Origin: Endomychus coccineus
Lineage: Eukaryota > Arthropoda > Insecta > Coleoptera > Endomychidae
Direction of reading: 5' to 3'
Length of the DNA stretch: 64,000 nucleotides
Assembly: GCA_958510875.1 (NCBI GenBank)
Contig: OY294070.1
Coordinates: 18,343,631-18,407,630 of the forward strand
A program made the translations under genes and the position numbers. Positions 12,522-24,306 of the stretch are shown here, in pieces (the first letter of the stretch is position 1; every line of letters starts with the position of its first letter). A model generated the notes under the pieces. It made no database searches. It saw only the letters and a list, made by a program, of their open reading frames with translations, and was not told where the DNA came from.

Positions 12522-12699
12522 TAATAAAATGAAATAAAACAATTTTTTGTCTAATTTCCACAAGAGATTTTATTTTTAAATAAACACGACCGGTTCCGAC
12601 TTTTACATCATTATCACTTGATAATGATGTATGTGTTTATTTAAAAATTAAAATATCTTGTGGAAATTAGACAAAAAATTGTTCTATTTCATTTTATTA
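12522..12699. repeat. 178-bp palindrome (foldback element) in the PLE
   Basis: Arms starting AATAAAATGAAAT and containing TTTTTGTCTAATTTCCACAA are inverted around a centre near 12612 (ACTTGATAATGATGTA). The centre includes GACCGGTTCCGAC, which on the minus strand resembles a decayed hammerhead 3' core (GGAACCGGUC). It splits the PLE between LSQQNY and the LQQIALDNG segment. Confidence 0.75.
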
Positions 12700-13249
12700 A
12701 CTATGTAGTTGAAGAACTTCAGCAAATAGCGTTGGACAATGGTTAAATGCACAAATCCTTGATCAATAATTCAATTTCTAAGCAAACAGTAAATTGGAAC
12801 GCAACCAACTAACCAAATTAAAGTCATTACCTTCAAATAGTTCAATAAAATTCAAAAATTTCACTAATCACCCTTCTGTAATTAATGAATTCCATCATAT
12901 GTTCTCTAAATATGCAAAACAACCAGTTTATACATTTAAGAACTACCTAAAAAACCGTTTGGACAACACCTTTGATAAAGCTCCCGGATTTACTAAATCG
13001 ATTGTGAGTCGTGAACATGCTATGTGGGTCAAACTAGAAGGAACAATTTTAATTAGGTATAAAGAACATTTTGCCTTTATAAATACCGTACTGACAAATA
13101 TCTGGGTGATTTAGAAGGGATGGAAATGTATGAACAAAAAAGGCAATTTATTAAATTCCGATTCATCTCCAGCTGAGCTCCCCTTGTTTGCATTATTCTC
13201 CCCAAATAGTATTTTAACAGGCACATTTTGATTTATATTTTAGTTTACT

Positions 13250-13293
13250 CTGATGATGGCTACTCTATAGCCGAAAGGTCCTCAGGGCTTTGA
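13250..13293 (+). ncRNA. Hammerhead-like core at PLE 3' end
   Basis: CTGATGA (13250-13256), a perfect 5-bp helix GGCTA/TAGCC, GAAA (13273-13276), then AGGTCC...GGGCTT, which can pair with wobbles as helix III. Helix I is not convincing, so activity is doubtful. A more degenerate copy of the same tail is at 37075-37240. Confidence 0.4.
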
Positions 13294-13479
13294 CATTATT
13301 TTCAGTGGATAATGATGATTATTTCTTATTTATAGTGTTATGGTATATCCACAGTGTGAACTCTTTTATAGTTTATTGGGTACAAAATATTTATTTGATT
13401 TTCTATATAAATTAGGAAATTAACAGTCCATTCAAAGTTGTTTCTTTCATATAAGCAAGCCATTTAAACAATATTAACC

Positions 13480-13662
13480 AAGGGTGGATCCTTTGACGAT
13501 TTCAGATAGCTCCTCCAAAAAACTATAGCTTGTTTTGGGCAAATACATGGCTTGCAGTTTTCGAAACAGATTATTTTTCCGAATTCTACTGATCTCTCTT
13601 GGGGAGGTTGTCCTTTCTGGTTGAGGCACTCCTCTTTCAAAGCTTTTGTCGTTTAGAAACAT
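13480..13662 (-). CDS. Unassigned open segment, possible exon
   Basis: A minus-strand open frame with fairly natural composition encodes, for example, REISRIRKNNLFRKLQAMYL and TSYSFLEELSEIVKG. It lies about 1.2 kb downstream of the candidate signal-peptide exon. An acceptor at CAACCAG would join it in phase 1, but the polypyrimidine tract is poor. I do not recognise the product. It may be chance or a decayed transposon. Confidence 0.2.
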
Positions 13663-14820
13663 AATTCTGTCGGTCCTTCATCAAATTTAGTCTTGTAGAA
13701 CACATTCTTTCAGCCCCTTGAGAAATTTTACTTCACAAAAGTTGGATAAATAAGGTTTTGATACCTACTGTTTGAATCAGTATGAAAAGTAAATCATCTA
13801 AAAAGACAATAATTCCCCTTTCAATACAGGTCGTTTTACCACTACATATTTGATGTTTGAACACATTTTATTAGCAATACATATTGCATGTTCAAAACAT
13901 CGCAAAAAATTGTATTATAATAGGTATTCAATTTATGGCAGCACCCATGATTTTTAAAAATAAATTAGAGCCTTAAATTCGACAAGAGGGCACTTAATAA
14001 GCCTTTAATACTCCATATGTTTAGGAGCAATTCTGCCCAATGGGTACTGCTAGCTTAAGGTGCGTCTTGTTCACTCAATTAGTAAAACTTCTTTATAAAA
14101 ACGGATTGTTGATGTTTAGATGAATATAAAACGACAGAATTATTGTATTATTCAAATGATGAAGAATATCACATTACGCCAGAGACTAAAATAGAATAAA
14201 ATACCTATATCCCATGAATAAAGTTCTCAATGAACGTGTTTATTTTGTGTCAGCAACGTTTGCAGGTAAAATGCTGCATTATTATCGGTGTTGAAGATAT
14301 CGTATTTAATTTAAGGTAACAATATGCAAATCACTTTCAGACACTCATTCATTGCGAAATAAAGGTATAAACGTGCTTTGTCGCTTATCTCGAATGTCAG
14401 TCATACCAGTGCACCTTCAACAATAGAATTAGACGAAGATTTCTGAAAGTGGAACCTTTTGTTTGTAAATCGACTAAAGAAAACAATCGATACGCCTCGA
14501 ATTCTGGTTGTCACGACACATTCCCCTCAAAGTTAACACAACCGAAAACATTTATAAAATGTAAAGAAATCGAAACAACCAATCGGCCAATTAATCAGGT
14601 ATAGATCGACCTAGCAAGAAACTGGTTAAACCAGAATTGGACGATTGTAACGCCATTTTGTGCTTTGTACACCTGTCTGAAATTTTGTAAATTTAACCCC
14701 AATTCGATAAAACACGATGTGGCAATTGTACATACAAAAAGGTCCGTTCATCACTAATAATTACGAATGTAAATAAACGATCTAATATATCGTATTTAAA
14801 CGTCTAAATTAAAGACCTAC

Positions 14821-14893
14821 CTGTATATTCATTCGCCTCTAAAGATCTGGAAAATCCAACGAGGAAAACACTAAAAACACTTAACACTAACAT
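14821..14893 (-). CDS. Candidate first coding exon with signal peptide
   Basis: On the minus strand ATG (14893-14891) opens a 24-codon exon whose product starts MLVLSVFSVFLVGFSRS, a typical secretory signal, continues LEANEYT, and reaches a strong donor (ACAG|GTAGGT) in phase 1. The sequence upstream (14960-15070) is more GC-rich than its surroundings, as a promoter might be. TATAAATA at 14916-14909 is too close to the ATG to be a normal TATA box. No recognised downstream exon completes the gene. Confidence 0.35.
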
Positions 14894-15249
14894 GTTTGTA
14901 TAGTTTTTTATTTATACTATTCACTTAACCAATGTTTTTGTTAAAATATACGTTTTTTCATAGCGACTCTAGATTATGTCGTCTTGGACGGCTCGATTTG
15001 CTTTGCATTGAAACTACTCGCGACAAACTCGATGGGCTGTAATTGGCCGAATCAACGCCAGGTGTGCTAGTGCAGTGGTGGGAAATGTTATTGATTTAAA
15101 CAAGATAAGATGTTCATTTTGATATCCTTTCTTAAGAAATTTAACTTCACGAAATCAAAAGTTTCTTTTTCCTTGATGAGATTATTATAAATGCATCGTC
15201 AGTGAAGTGAAGTTATGAATACATGTTATTTTTGTTTTTTTATTCAATA

Positions 15250-16110
15250 AAAAAATAATAAACGATAAAAGAGTTCACACTGTTGATACACTATATATAT
15301 AACACTATACACAGAAAATAATCACCCTTATCCATTAAAAATAATGTTAAACTACTACACAAAAAGTTATATTACAATTTTTTATTATTATGCATAAATA
15401 AACAAATAAGAAACTGTGAAATTAAAGCTATTAGTTTATTAGTTAGTATTTTACTATTGATATGAAATAATCACCCTTATCCCTTATCATCAGAGTAAAC
15501 TAGATTAGAAATCAAAATGTGCCTGTTTAAATATTATTTGGGGATAACAATGAGCTACCCTAAATCGGGATTCAATAAATTGCTTTTTCCTTTATGCATT
15601 TCCATCCCTTTTAAATCACCTACATATTTGTCAGTAATGTGTTTTAAAAGTGATAAACTTTCTTGAGAAATGGTGTGACCTATATTCAAAGTTTGTTCGG
15701 CTAACGCTGGTTCATAATTATTTTTCTTTATATGGGCAAAATGTTCTTCATACCGAGTTAAAATGTTCCTTCTAGTTTGACCGACATGGCATTTTAAACA
15801 CGACTCTCATTCGATATTATAAATCCCGCATTTAACGAAGTCGGAAACTTTATCAAAGATGCTGCCTAAACAAGTTTTAAGCTTGTTCTTACATCTATAA
15901 ACGGGTTGTACTGTAAATTTAGAAAACAAATTATGGAATTTATTAATTACTGAAGGATGGTAAGTGAAACTTATGTGTTTTATTAAACTATTTGAAGGTA
16001 AAAAGTGGCTCTAATTTGGTTGCGTTCCATTTTCCTTTAGAAATTTAATTATAAATCAAAGATTTATCGTAACCATTGTCCAACGCTTATTTGCTGAAGT
16101 TTCTCAACTT
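15250..16110 (-). mobile_element. PLE fragment with GIY-YIG remnant (minus)
   Basis: The reverse complement reads, with stops, GIYNIECESCLKCHVGQT, RRNILTRYEEHFAHIKKNNY and TISQESLSLLKHITDKYVGD, a GIY-YIG endonuclease of the PLE type seen at 12794. The end (15250-15360) matches the PLE tail at 13300-13390 in inverse. A block around AATAATCACCCTTATCC is duplicated (15315 and 15467). A minus-strand CTGATGA at 15485-15491 lacks a GAAA partner. Confidence 0.75.
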
Positions 16111-16119
16111 CGTCCAAGG

Positions 16120-17580
16120 CTTCTTAATTATGTGGTACATTTTGATGGTCCAAGTGACAGAGTGTCCAGTGTGAAACAAAGAGTTGATAAATACATCATG
16201 TAGTCCATTTGGATAAAATTTCAATGCAACATAGGGTACAATTTAACGTCCTTCGTTAGCGGTTTCTAAATCATTTCCAATATATTTTCTGCTCCTACAA
16301 TCATTTACATTTGACCCGCAGGACTGTCCGAAAGCTATTTTGTTAACAAAGGTGAGGGAAGTCACGTGTTCAATTGATCACAGGTTTTTTTGAGTTATGG
16401 TCACGTTTCATTACTTTTTCCCAAATTGATAAGAGAAGGATTGTAGGGAAAGGCAATACCTTTGCTGCCTCTATGTCTATAATTTGAAACATTATATTTT
16501 GAAGGAAAATACATGGCGTCAGATTTAGAAGCATTGAAGTTCTTAGTTGATAAAATTTAATCTAAATGTCTTATATTAAGTAGGTACAACAAAAGGTACC
16601 CAAATGAAATACATTAGAATCATTAGAACATCTTAAACAGATTGGTAAAGGAGTTTTGAATGATCGTCATTATTCACCATTAACGAATTTAAAAAAAAAA
16701 TGGTCCTGTTGGTCATGGCTACAACGTACAACATCCTTTAGAAGAGGGTCCCCACATCAAGCGTTCTGCTGCGATTGAATGAAGACCGACAAGTAAAACA
16801 GAGTCAAGGCAAAATGTCTACGGTGGTATAAAGATGTCTTCATGAAGATTCCTCTGGAGGAAAATGAGAAGCCTCATGAGGTAACTTATACGACTACCAA
16901 GAAGATTAAATTTTGATTAATGGGAACTTGTGGATGTGTTGAGTGCAGAAGAATTATAAAAAACAGAAACGTTTTTAGCAGCTATTTTACGTTGAGCTGC
17001 AGCTTAGAATTAATAGTCCCTACAATTAGGTACCTAAATCATGATTAGCCTTTTTGTATTTCACTTCTACGTTGTTTCGCAACATCGCATTACTTTCTAA
17101 TGAATACAATATACCAAATATTTTAAGGTTGTTTCTAAAATGACCAGTTATCTCAATCTCAGTGACATTCTGCCTAAAAAGCTGGCTCTTTAAAGTTGAT
17201 ATCCTGATTGTAACTAAAGATGTTATTCAGAAAACATGTGAATCATGTCAAATTAATAGAAAAAATGACCAACTTAAAAACAGAATGTCACTTAGCAGTG
17301 TCTTTATCCTGCCCTATAAGGTTTCAATGCCGAAAATTACAAATCTTGTTTCAAACAAGATCTAAATAGCAGTTGCACGTCAATGATAATCTTCTGATGG
17401 TAATCATTTAATCAAACTTCAATTCTTTGGCAACCATGGGACTATGAGAAGTAGGAATAAAAAAAAACAACAAATTTTCAATAATTTTATTCAAAATACA
17501 TGCATACTTTACCTTGTACAATTTTGATTATATTTCTCACATTCATTAACAATTAGGAATGCTGTGAATACAACATTTAA
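16120..17580. other. No recognisable gene
   Basis: Only short ORFs and AT-rich sequence. Poly-A and poly-T runs occur near 16690 and 17460. I see no splice-bounded coding segment and no known transposon signature. Confidence 0.45.
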
Positions 17581-17604
17581 TAATGAAAATGAAATGTATA
17601 CATT

Positions 17605-17892
17605 TCATTCAATATCTGGCAGCGAAAATCCCCTAAAGTATAAAAGACGACACTAGATCTGGGATAAATATATAATTACAAATCATTGGAAATAATCTGG
17701 TAAACAATGATTTAGATGATTGTTGGTATTTGTACTACTTGGACACTAAATATCTGGATTTCAATATTTGGCAGCTAAAATCCTCTAAAGAGTAATATAC
17801 GGCACTAGATCTGGGATGAATATAAAATTGCAAATTATTGGAAATAATCTGCTAAACAATGGTTTAGATGCACGTTAGTATTTGTACTACTT
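17605..17892. repeat. Two-unit direct tandem repeat, period about 153 bp
   Basis: Units at 17605-17745 and 17758-17892 share ACTAGATCTGGGAT, ATTGGAAATAATCTG, TAAACAATG.TTTAGATG and GTATTTGTACTACTTG with moderate divergence. The second unit runs straight into the hairpin at 17889. Confidence 0.75.
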
Positions 17893-18010
17893 GTGTTTTG
17901 GTGATCACACCTGCATCTGTAGTGTTCACCAGACATCAAATTCAGTTTCAAGAATTTGAAAATTTTGGTGAACACTATAGATGCATGTGTGACCACCAAA
18001 ACAACAAGTT
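17889..18010. repeat. 120-bp hairpin (MITE-like foldback)
   Basis: TGTTTTGGTGATCACACCTG ... GTGTTCACCA is inverted as TGGTGAACAC ... GTGTGACCACCAAAACA about 35 bp later, with the flank ACTTG/CAAGT included in the inverted repeat. Confidence 0.75.
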
Positions 18011-18678
18011 GTTGGAACTGAAATAATAATAATCAACGGTTTTGAGCAAATAAATTTGATAAAATGTCATCAGTATAGTATGACAATCTATCTCGGTATC
18101 ATTTTCATCATTGAACGTTAAGGGTCTCTACAATGGTTACAGAAATTTCAGGAACATACAATTGAAATTTGTTGAATTTCAACCAGTGAAAAAATTAAAA
18201 ATATTCAAAAATTGATTGAATCGAGAAAACCGACAGTTTCATTGGCCTTTTTCATGATGAAGCATATTCAATCAATATTGAACAAATTTCAATAAGCTTA
18301 TTACCACTAGTAAACGGTATAAAGTTCTTTTTATGCTTCTATCAAGAGATACAGCTCAACTCAATTGGTTTGAATATTAATTTCCATGAACCCACGTTCT
18401 AAAGCAGATTCTACTGTCAGTTTTCGTGTGAACCATTATTATAATCGTTTTCTACAGGTGCTAGCTGCTAAGTAATCTACAACTTTTATATATCCATATA
18501 CATATTGTTTTTTTTTTGGCATGATAGAACTTCTAATCTGAAACTAGTTATCATGTGTCAAAGATGTAAGGTTATTTTTATTTAGTAATATTAACGCGTC
18601 CATTCAAACAAATAATTCGGCGAACCATGAATTAATTCTGCACCTCGTTTACACTACATGATGTAGCTCACCCTGTGA

Positions 18679-19478
18679 GATGAAAGACTAAAAAGCGTAC
18701 TAAAAAATCCTTCGCTGTTGTGCAAAGATCGGAGAAGATCCAAACATCTTGATTCGGCCCCGTGCGCTACAATTGGAAAACTATGTCAACTAAAGAGCTC
18801 GGTTGAGCACCTTACAAGATCTAGAATTGAAGCGGACTGAATATCGTTTGCGTCGTCCCTTTGGCAAATGAGTTGAAAATCAAATGAAAGTTGTTTCATC
18901 GCGAAATTTTGATCAACGATGAAACTCACTTTTGGCTCAGCAGCTATGTAAAAATGCAAATTTGTCGCATTCGGAGTGAAGACAATCAAAAAGCGATTCT
19001 TCATTAAATCAATAGAACCTGAAAATACACTAGTTGATGATCTCTATGGCCTGGAGGAGTTATCAATACCATTGAGATGAAAGACTAAAAAGCGTACTAA
19101 AAAATCCTTCGCTGTTGTGCAAAGATCGGAGAAGATCCAAACATCTTGATTCGGCCCCGTGCGCTACAATTGGAAAACTATGTCAACTAAAGAGCTCGGT
19201 TGAGCACCTTACAAGATCTAGAATTGAAGCGGACTGAATATCGTTTGCGTCGTCCCTTTGGCAAATGAGTTGAAAATCAAATGAAAGTTGTTTCATCGCG
19301 AAATTTTGATCAACGATGAAACTCACTTTTGGCTCAGCAGCTATGTAAAAATGCAAATTTGTCGCATTCGGAGTGAAGACAATCAAAAAGCGATTCTTCA
19401 TTAAATCAATAGAACCTGAAAATACACTAGTTGATGATCTCTATGGCCTGGAGGAGTTATCAATACCATTGGCCATAA
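18679..19478 (+). pseudogene. Mariner transposase fragment in a 397-bp tandem duplication
   Basis: The segment from GAGATGAAAGACTAAAAAGC to ATCAATACCATT occurs twice head to tail with offset 397 and no difference that I could find. The plus strand reads LINDETHFWLSSYVKMQICR-like, SEDNQKAI, then LWPGGVI, the first-Asp region of a mariner/Tc1 transposase, with stops. The C-terminal part of the same gene is at 20860-21010, beyond a LINE. Confidence 0.8.
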
Positions 19479-19554
19479 ACTAAAATAGACAACGTTATTT
19501 ACATGGAAGTACGAGTCGTCAACTAGTCTTATTCTAAGCGTCAACCTGTCTGTC

Positions 19555-20850
19555 TTCCAGTTCTTACCCCTCCCCTAATAAAAGATGATAGCCACTGGCT
19601 ACTACACCACAAGAAAAACCTTTTTGCTGGAATGTTTGCAAATAATATTGCTGCCATCGATAGTCATATGCCTGAAATTCTCTTTAGTCAGCGCACTATT
19701 AGGCGCATTCTGCTTGATTTCAATACCAAAAAGTCTATGGGGCTATGTGCGCCTGAATTAACACCAGTTTTTGCAGATTGTTTACCCTTTCATACAAACT
19801 TGGTGTCTTTCCTTCCATCTGGAAGACCGCTATAGAGTCCAACCAATCCCAAAAAACGGAAAGAAGACCCTTCCTATTAATTATAGACCCATTGCACTAT
19901 TATCTGTGATCTCTAAAGTGATGGAGAAGGCAATCAACATTGAGCTCATATATGCAATATGGCTATCTCTAAAGCATTTGACCGAGTCTGGCATCAAACC
20001 CTTTTTGGGAAACTTCCGTCATATGGTTTTCCGCCTCAACTTTGTCGCTTACTATCGAGTTTTCTCAGATAGATCACTCCAAGTGGTGGTTCATAAAGTA
20101 TCCTCCGACAAAGCTGGTGTTCCACAGGGATCTGTATTGGCACCAACTTTGTTTCTGCTCCATATAAACGATCTGTTGGAAGTGATCACCTGTCCCGTCT
20201 ACAGCTTTGCAGATGAGGATACACTTCACAGCGCTTTCTCATCTAGAGTCCCTATACCATCTAATGGAGCCAAAGGAGCGAGACAGAGACAGCTTTGCGC
20301 AATTAATGAAGATCTGGCAATGATTGTGAAATGTGGATCTAGTAATCTAGTAGAATTTAATGCAACCAAAACTCAGCATGCGTCTTCTCTAGGAAGGAGG
20401 ATCCCACAATCCCTAATATAATGATGTCAGGTACAACTATTCCTATGAAATCTTCCATATCGATGATCGGAATCACCACCAACAGCACCCTTTCATGAGA
20501 CGATCATGTGAGGTCCATTGCGAACACCGCTTCACAAATTCCGTGCCAAAAGCTACTTTACATCCCAGCAGCTCCTCACAATCTACAAAGCACAGACTCG
20601 ACTCTTTGCCTAGAGCTCCTATACCATCCAATGAAGCCAAAGGAGCGAGACAGAGATAGGTATGAATACACATCTGGTTAAAACTGGTGGCAAACAGTGT
20701 CCCCCACCTCACTCTTCTCTTTCCTGCCCTCACCCGATGTGTTGTCGTCCATTTATATTTATAGTCATTCCATCAGACTGTTCTTCTTTATATATCAATG
20801 GCCATGATAAGAGACTATTTCGTTCCATAATTGGATGGCATGTATGAGGG
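19555..20850 (+). pseudogene. Jockey/R1-type LINE reverse transcriptase fragment
   Basis: Reads PPLIKDDSHWLLHHKKNLF, FSQRTIRRILLDF, then VQPIPKNGKKTLPINYRPIA, LLSVISKVMEKAIN, a deletion, [31 protein letters not shown] and YSFADEDTLHSAF (FADD variant). Decayed 3' sequence follows to about 20840. It separates the two parts of a mariner transposase. Related copies are at 47030-47310 (minus) and 59150-59630. Confidence 0.85.
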
Positions 20851-20859
20851 AGATGTGGT

Positions 20860-21015
20860 TGCAAAATGACGGAGGTAGATGCCATACAGCGCGCAAAACA
20901 ATGGATTTATTGAAGGAAATGTTCACAGATCAAGATATTTTGCGAAATGAAGATGCCAATTGGTCTCCACGATCCTGGGACCTGACGCCTGTGGATTATC
21001 TTCTGTGTGGATAAG
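20860..21015 (+). pseudogene. C-terminal part of mariner transposase
   Basis: The plus strand reads DGGRCHTARKTMDLLKEMF, then NEDANWSPRSWDLTPVDYLL, the second and third catalytic blocks of a mariner-type transposase. It fits as the continuation of 18679-19478 after the LINE. Confidence 0.75.
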
Positions 21016-21862
21016 ATAAACAGGCGACGTTGAACCATTGCGACCAATGCCTGGAAAAGTGGGCGAAAATTTGACCTGACTGCGCTGTATTAGAGCCAGT
21101 CGCAGGAGTAGTATGCCCAAAATAATATTTCTATCAAAAAAAGCCAAAATTCATTTGGGGTCGAATTGTCTGAGTTTTATTCCAATTAAAAGGTCTATCA
21201 TGCTAAGAAAAACACACGTTACATTCTACATTAAAATAGCTAGTCGTTTTAAAATCTCATATAAAAGTGGCATCTGATGAACATTTAACAATAGTATATT
21301 CGAATTAACAGTTAAATACTTTGAACATATAACAAGAACAATAGACAGGCTCTTTCTTCCAAACATTGGTACTAAATTCAACCTGTAAAAGAATCTATTC
21401 CGCATTTATCACTGTTGAATTCTGAGGAAAAGTTATTGTTTGTATCAAGCCTGTGTAACCAATTAAAACAAAATGTTTCGTTACTTCTAAGAGCATTTGA
21501 TTTAAAACTACTACAATTAAGTCACTTCCTTTCACACGTAGAAATCATCAAATAAACTACTTGAACCAATAAGGACACAATGCGAAAATATCAAAATCGT
21601 CAATCATGTATTGAATGGACTTGCATTAATTTAGATTCATATTTTCTAAGATAACTTTGCTTGAAGAGGGTGATTTTTTTCTTGAATATCTACTCACAGT
21701 TGAGACATAAATGATCATTTAAAAGTTGGAGTGAAACAGTGATGTGGACTTTGGTACAAAATAAAAACAAGGTAAGAATATCTACAATATAGCAAATTAT
21801 GGAAGTCTAAAGCAAACATTTCATCAATATAACATGAAAATATATTTGCCTTATAGTACAGG

Positions 21863-22676
21863 CTATGAACCGAAAAAAAAAAACATGTAAGTTCGAACCA
21901 AAAATTTTTTTTTGCATTAGCTTCAGGAGGTTCTCAGGATCATTCATACACCTTAAAACCACTTGGGAACCCCAACACCACCCATTGGGGGCGAAAATGG
22001 CCCGAAATCTCCAAGTCTTGAATTGTATTTTCTACAAAAAAAGGTATTTTGGCATTTCGAGTGCACCTAGGGGGTTTCTTGGGTCGCTGAACACGAATCC
22101 GTAGCCAGATTTACTTGCAATCCATCGTAGGGGTGGTAAAATCGACGAAATTGGCCAATTTTGCACCCCTATATGTTAGTTTGCAATTTACGTGTTTTAG
22201 GCATTTCGAATGCACCAAGGGGGGTTAAATTTTTATAATTTTTGCATTTTAAAATTACTTCGGAGTAAATCTGGCGTCGGAATCGTATTCAGCGACCCAA
22301 AAAACCCCCTTGGTGCATTCGAAATGCCAAAAAACACGTAAATTGCAAAATAACATATAGGGGTGCAAAATTGGCCAATTCCGTAGATTTTATCACCCCT
22401 ACGATGAAATGCAAGTAAATCTGGCTACGGATTCGTGTTCAGCGACCCAAGAAACCCCCTTGGTGCACTCGAAATGCCAAAATACCTTTTTTGTAGAAAA
22501 TACAATCCAAGACTTGGAGATTTCGGGCCATTTTCGCCCCCCAATGGGTGGGGTTGGGGTTCCCAAGAGGTTTTAAGGTGTATGAATGATCCTGAGAACA
22601 CCCTGAGGCTAATACAAAAAATTTTTTTGATTCGAACATGTTTTTTTCTTAATTATACCTAAAATCCAGGTTCACA
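21863..22676. repeat. Large palindrome, about 814 bp (two arms of about 400 bp)
   Basis: GGCTATGAACC at the left is inverted as GGTTCACAGCC at the right. The arms stay complementary through CCAAGTCTTGAATTGTATTT, GGCATTTCGAGTGCACC and the GGGTCGCTGAAC motif, up to a centre near 22240. No ORF of note. Three instances of the dispersed GGTCGCTGAwCACGATTCC motif lie inside (22081, 22278 and 22428). Confidence 0.85.
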
Positions 22677-22699
22677 GCCTGAACTATTAAATTAAATTA

Positions 22700-23530
22700 T
22701 CGAATTTTTGCATGTGTATCCTCATTTGATTGGAGTAGGTTATGAAGACAGATATAACAATAACAACAATATATGAAAAAAGTAACAAAAGGTTTTCTTA
22801 TGTGATTAGCGTTAATATATATCCAAGGAGCTATAAGATTGGACACTCAATGTATTTCAGTGAAGACAATCGTTTTTCTTCTTAAGTTTCATATCTACGA
22901 GTATACTACGGTAAAAAATTGATTCGTGAGTTAACTGGAATGAGTTATATAGCTACTACTGTCAAACCAAAAATTATTTGCTGAAACGTGATTTCCCATA
23001 GACAACTCGAACGTAGATCTATCCTATTAGTCAGTGAGAAATTCGGAACGAAATATGGCTTCAGAAATTTACTCATCTGAAGGTTGAAAAAGGAATGGGC
23101 TTGATTAGTGTGTGTCAAGATGGGATCATATGTTGAGGCGTAAATTAAAATTAATACCTTACACAAACCCAGGCCCGTCGAGAAAAACCGGGCCCGAGTG
23201 TGCGATTCACGAGCACAAATAAAAATAGCACTCAAAACTTTTATGTCACTTTATATCATTATGTAACTTTTTTGTAAGCACATTCAAAAATTTATATTCT
23301 ACCGCATGGTAATAAATGACTTACCTCTACGAGACCCGATTTTTATGAGATTCAGTAATTTTACACTTTGTATAGCCTATACTTGAATGAAATAACTGTT
23401 AAAAGTAAGGTTTTCATTAGATTAATAAATAAATGTAACTATAGTGAACACTTTAGCTTCTTCAAACAAATGTTACAAAGTACTAACTTACTACAAAAGA
23501 GCTAACCTAATATATAACTTTAATGATAAT
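22700..23530. other. No recognisable gene
   Basis: AT-rich sequence between two palindromic elements, with no supported feature. Confidence 0.45.
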
Positions 23531-23889
23531 CTTAGGATAGATGGTTATTGGAATTTTACCTAATTGGGTTTAACCCATTGAGGATAAACGATAAGCTGGT
23601 AGCAATAAGCTATAAGGGTACATAACGTTACTAAAAGTGACGATCATCATAAATTTCCCACCATGTGACCAAATATTCCGAGTTATGGAATTTTTTTTTT
23701 CAATCATAATGTACGACATATCATTTCTTATGTTTTTTGGGTCACTAATAACGAATTTTGACTTAATTTTGTTCTGAACAGTAATGGAAAACATAAATTT
23801 TCCAAATTATGAAAATTCTTTTTTTATTCAATTATCATGTATGACATACCATTTCTTAAGTTTTTTGAGTCAGTTATAACGAATTTTTA

Positions 23890-24306
23890 TTGTTTTATTC
23901 TGAAGTCATTGAAAATTTCTTAAGTAAAATAAAAAAGGATTTGTGGAAACAGGGAAGAAAATGTTCTAGTTTTTATACAGTTTGCTGTGGAACAGACTGT
24001 ACAAATATTGAAGTGCATGAAGAGGAGGATGAAGATGATGATGATCCAAGAGAAGATGCAGAAATAGAAGAAGATTTGGATATTAGCTCTAGTAGAGAGT
24101 ATGCCAGGAGTGAGACCGAGGACGATAGTTCCTCTGAAGAGGAAGCAAACAGTGAAGAAAGCAGTCTGTCACCAATCAAAGTGCCCAGATTTACACGGAG
24201 ATCATTATTAACAAATAATGAATTTTTTATTACGAATAAAGTTATTTTTACCAATAAAAATCTAATAAAAAAAAATTATTCTTGCCTCTCTTTTGTTATA
24301 CCTTAA
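23890..24306 (+). CDS. Acidic-rich ORF in the foldback loop, function unknown
   Basis: The 138-codon frame begins in the arm and crosses the loop. Its core is strongly acidic (HEEEDEDDDDPREDAEIEED, then SETEDDSSSEEEANSEESS) followed by IKVPRFTRRS. Such stretches occur in N-termini of some transposases and in chromatin proteins, but no diagnostic motif is present. It could be a captured exon or the remnant of the element's own gene. Confidence 0.35.
   Translation: MFYSEVIENFLSKIKKDLWKQGRKCSSFYTVCCGTDCTNIEVHEEEDEDDDDPREDAEIEEDLDISSSREYARSETEDDSSSEEEANSEESSLSPIKVPRFTRRSLLTNNEFFITNKVIFTNKNLIKKNYSCLSFVIP

Larger units (their letters stand above)
10390..13400 (+). mobile_element. Penelope-like element (PLE), rearranged, RT plus GIY-YIG remnant
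   Basis: Coding remnants run left to right. VDKGNSIVIMGKEDYHC and LLNDGPYEQF lie near 10420-10520; PKLFCLPEIHKAI near 10640. The RT core is LNLEPGDTLVSFDVVSLFTN (from 10829), then PLSPFLANIFLSELE and VWYRYVHDIFAI (YVDD variant), reaching LLNVSLSQQNYNNEF and QQIALDNGYHKSLINNL near 11480. A second partial copy of the YVDD block (11503-11640) and of LLNVPLSQQNY (12480) indicates internal duplication. A decayed GIY-YIG part follows (12794-13114; FTNHPSVINEFHHMFSKYAK). The 3' end has a hammerhead-like motif at 13250. Two other insertions (11644-12442 and 12522-12699) interrupt it. Confidence 0.85.

Noticed and set aside
14909..14916. TATAAATA as TATA box for the signal-peptide exon
   Set aside because: A start site 25-30 bases downstream would fall at or after the ATG.
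15485..15491. CTGATGA on the minus strand in the PLE at 15 kb
   Set aside because: No helix II or GAAA follows; the expected core is deleted and replaced by a duplicated AATAATCACCC block.
24015..24254. Serine-rich minus-strand ORF at 23973-24254
   Set aside because: It is the antisense of the acidic ORF (GAA/GAT repeats read backwards as serine and phenylalanine codons).
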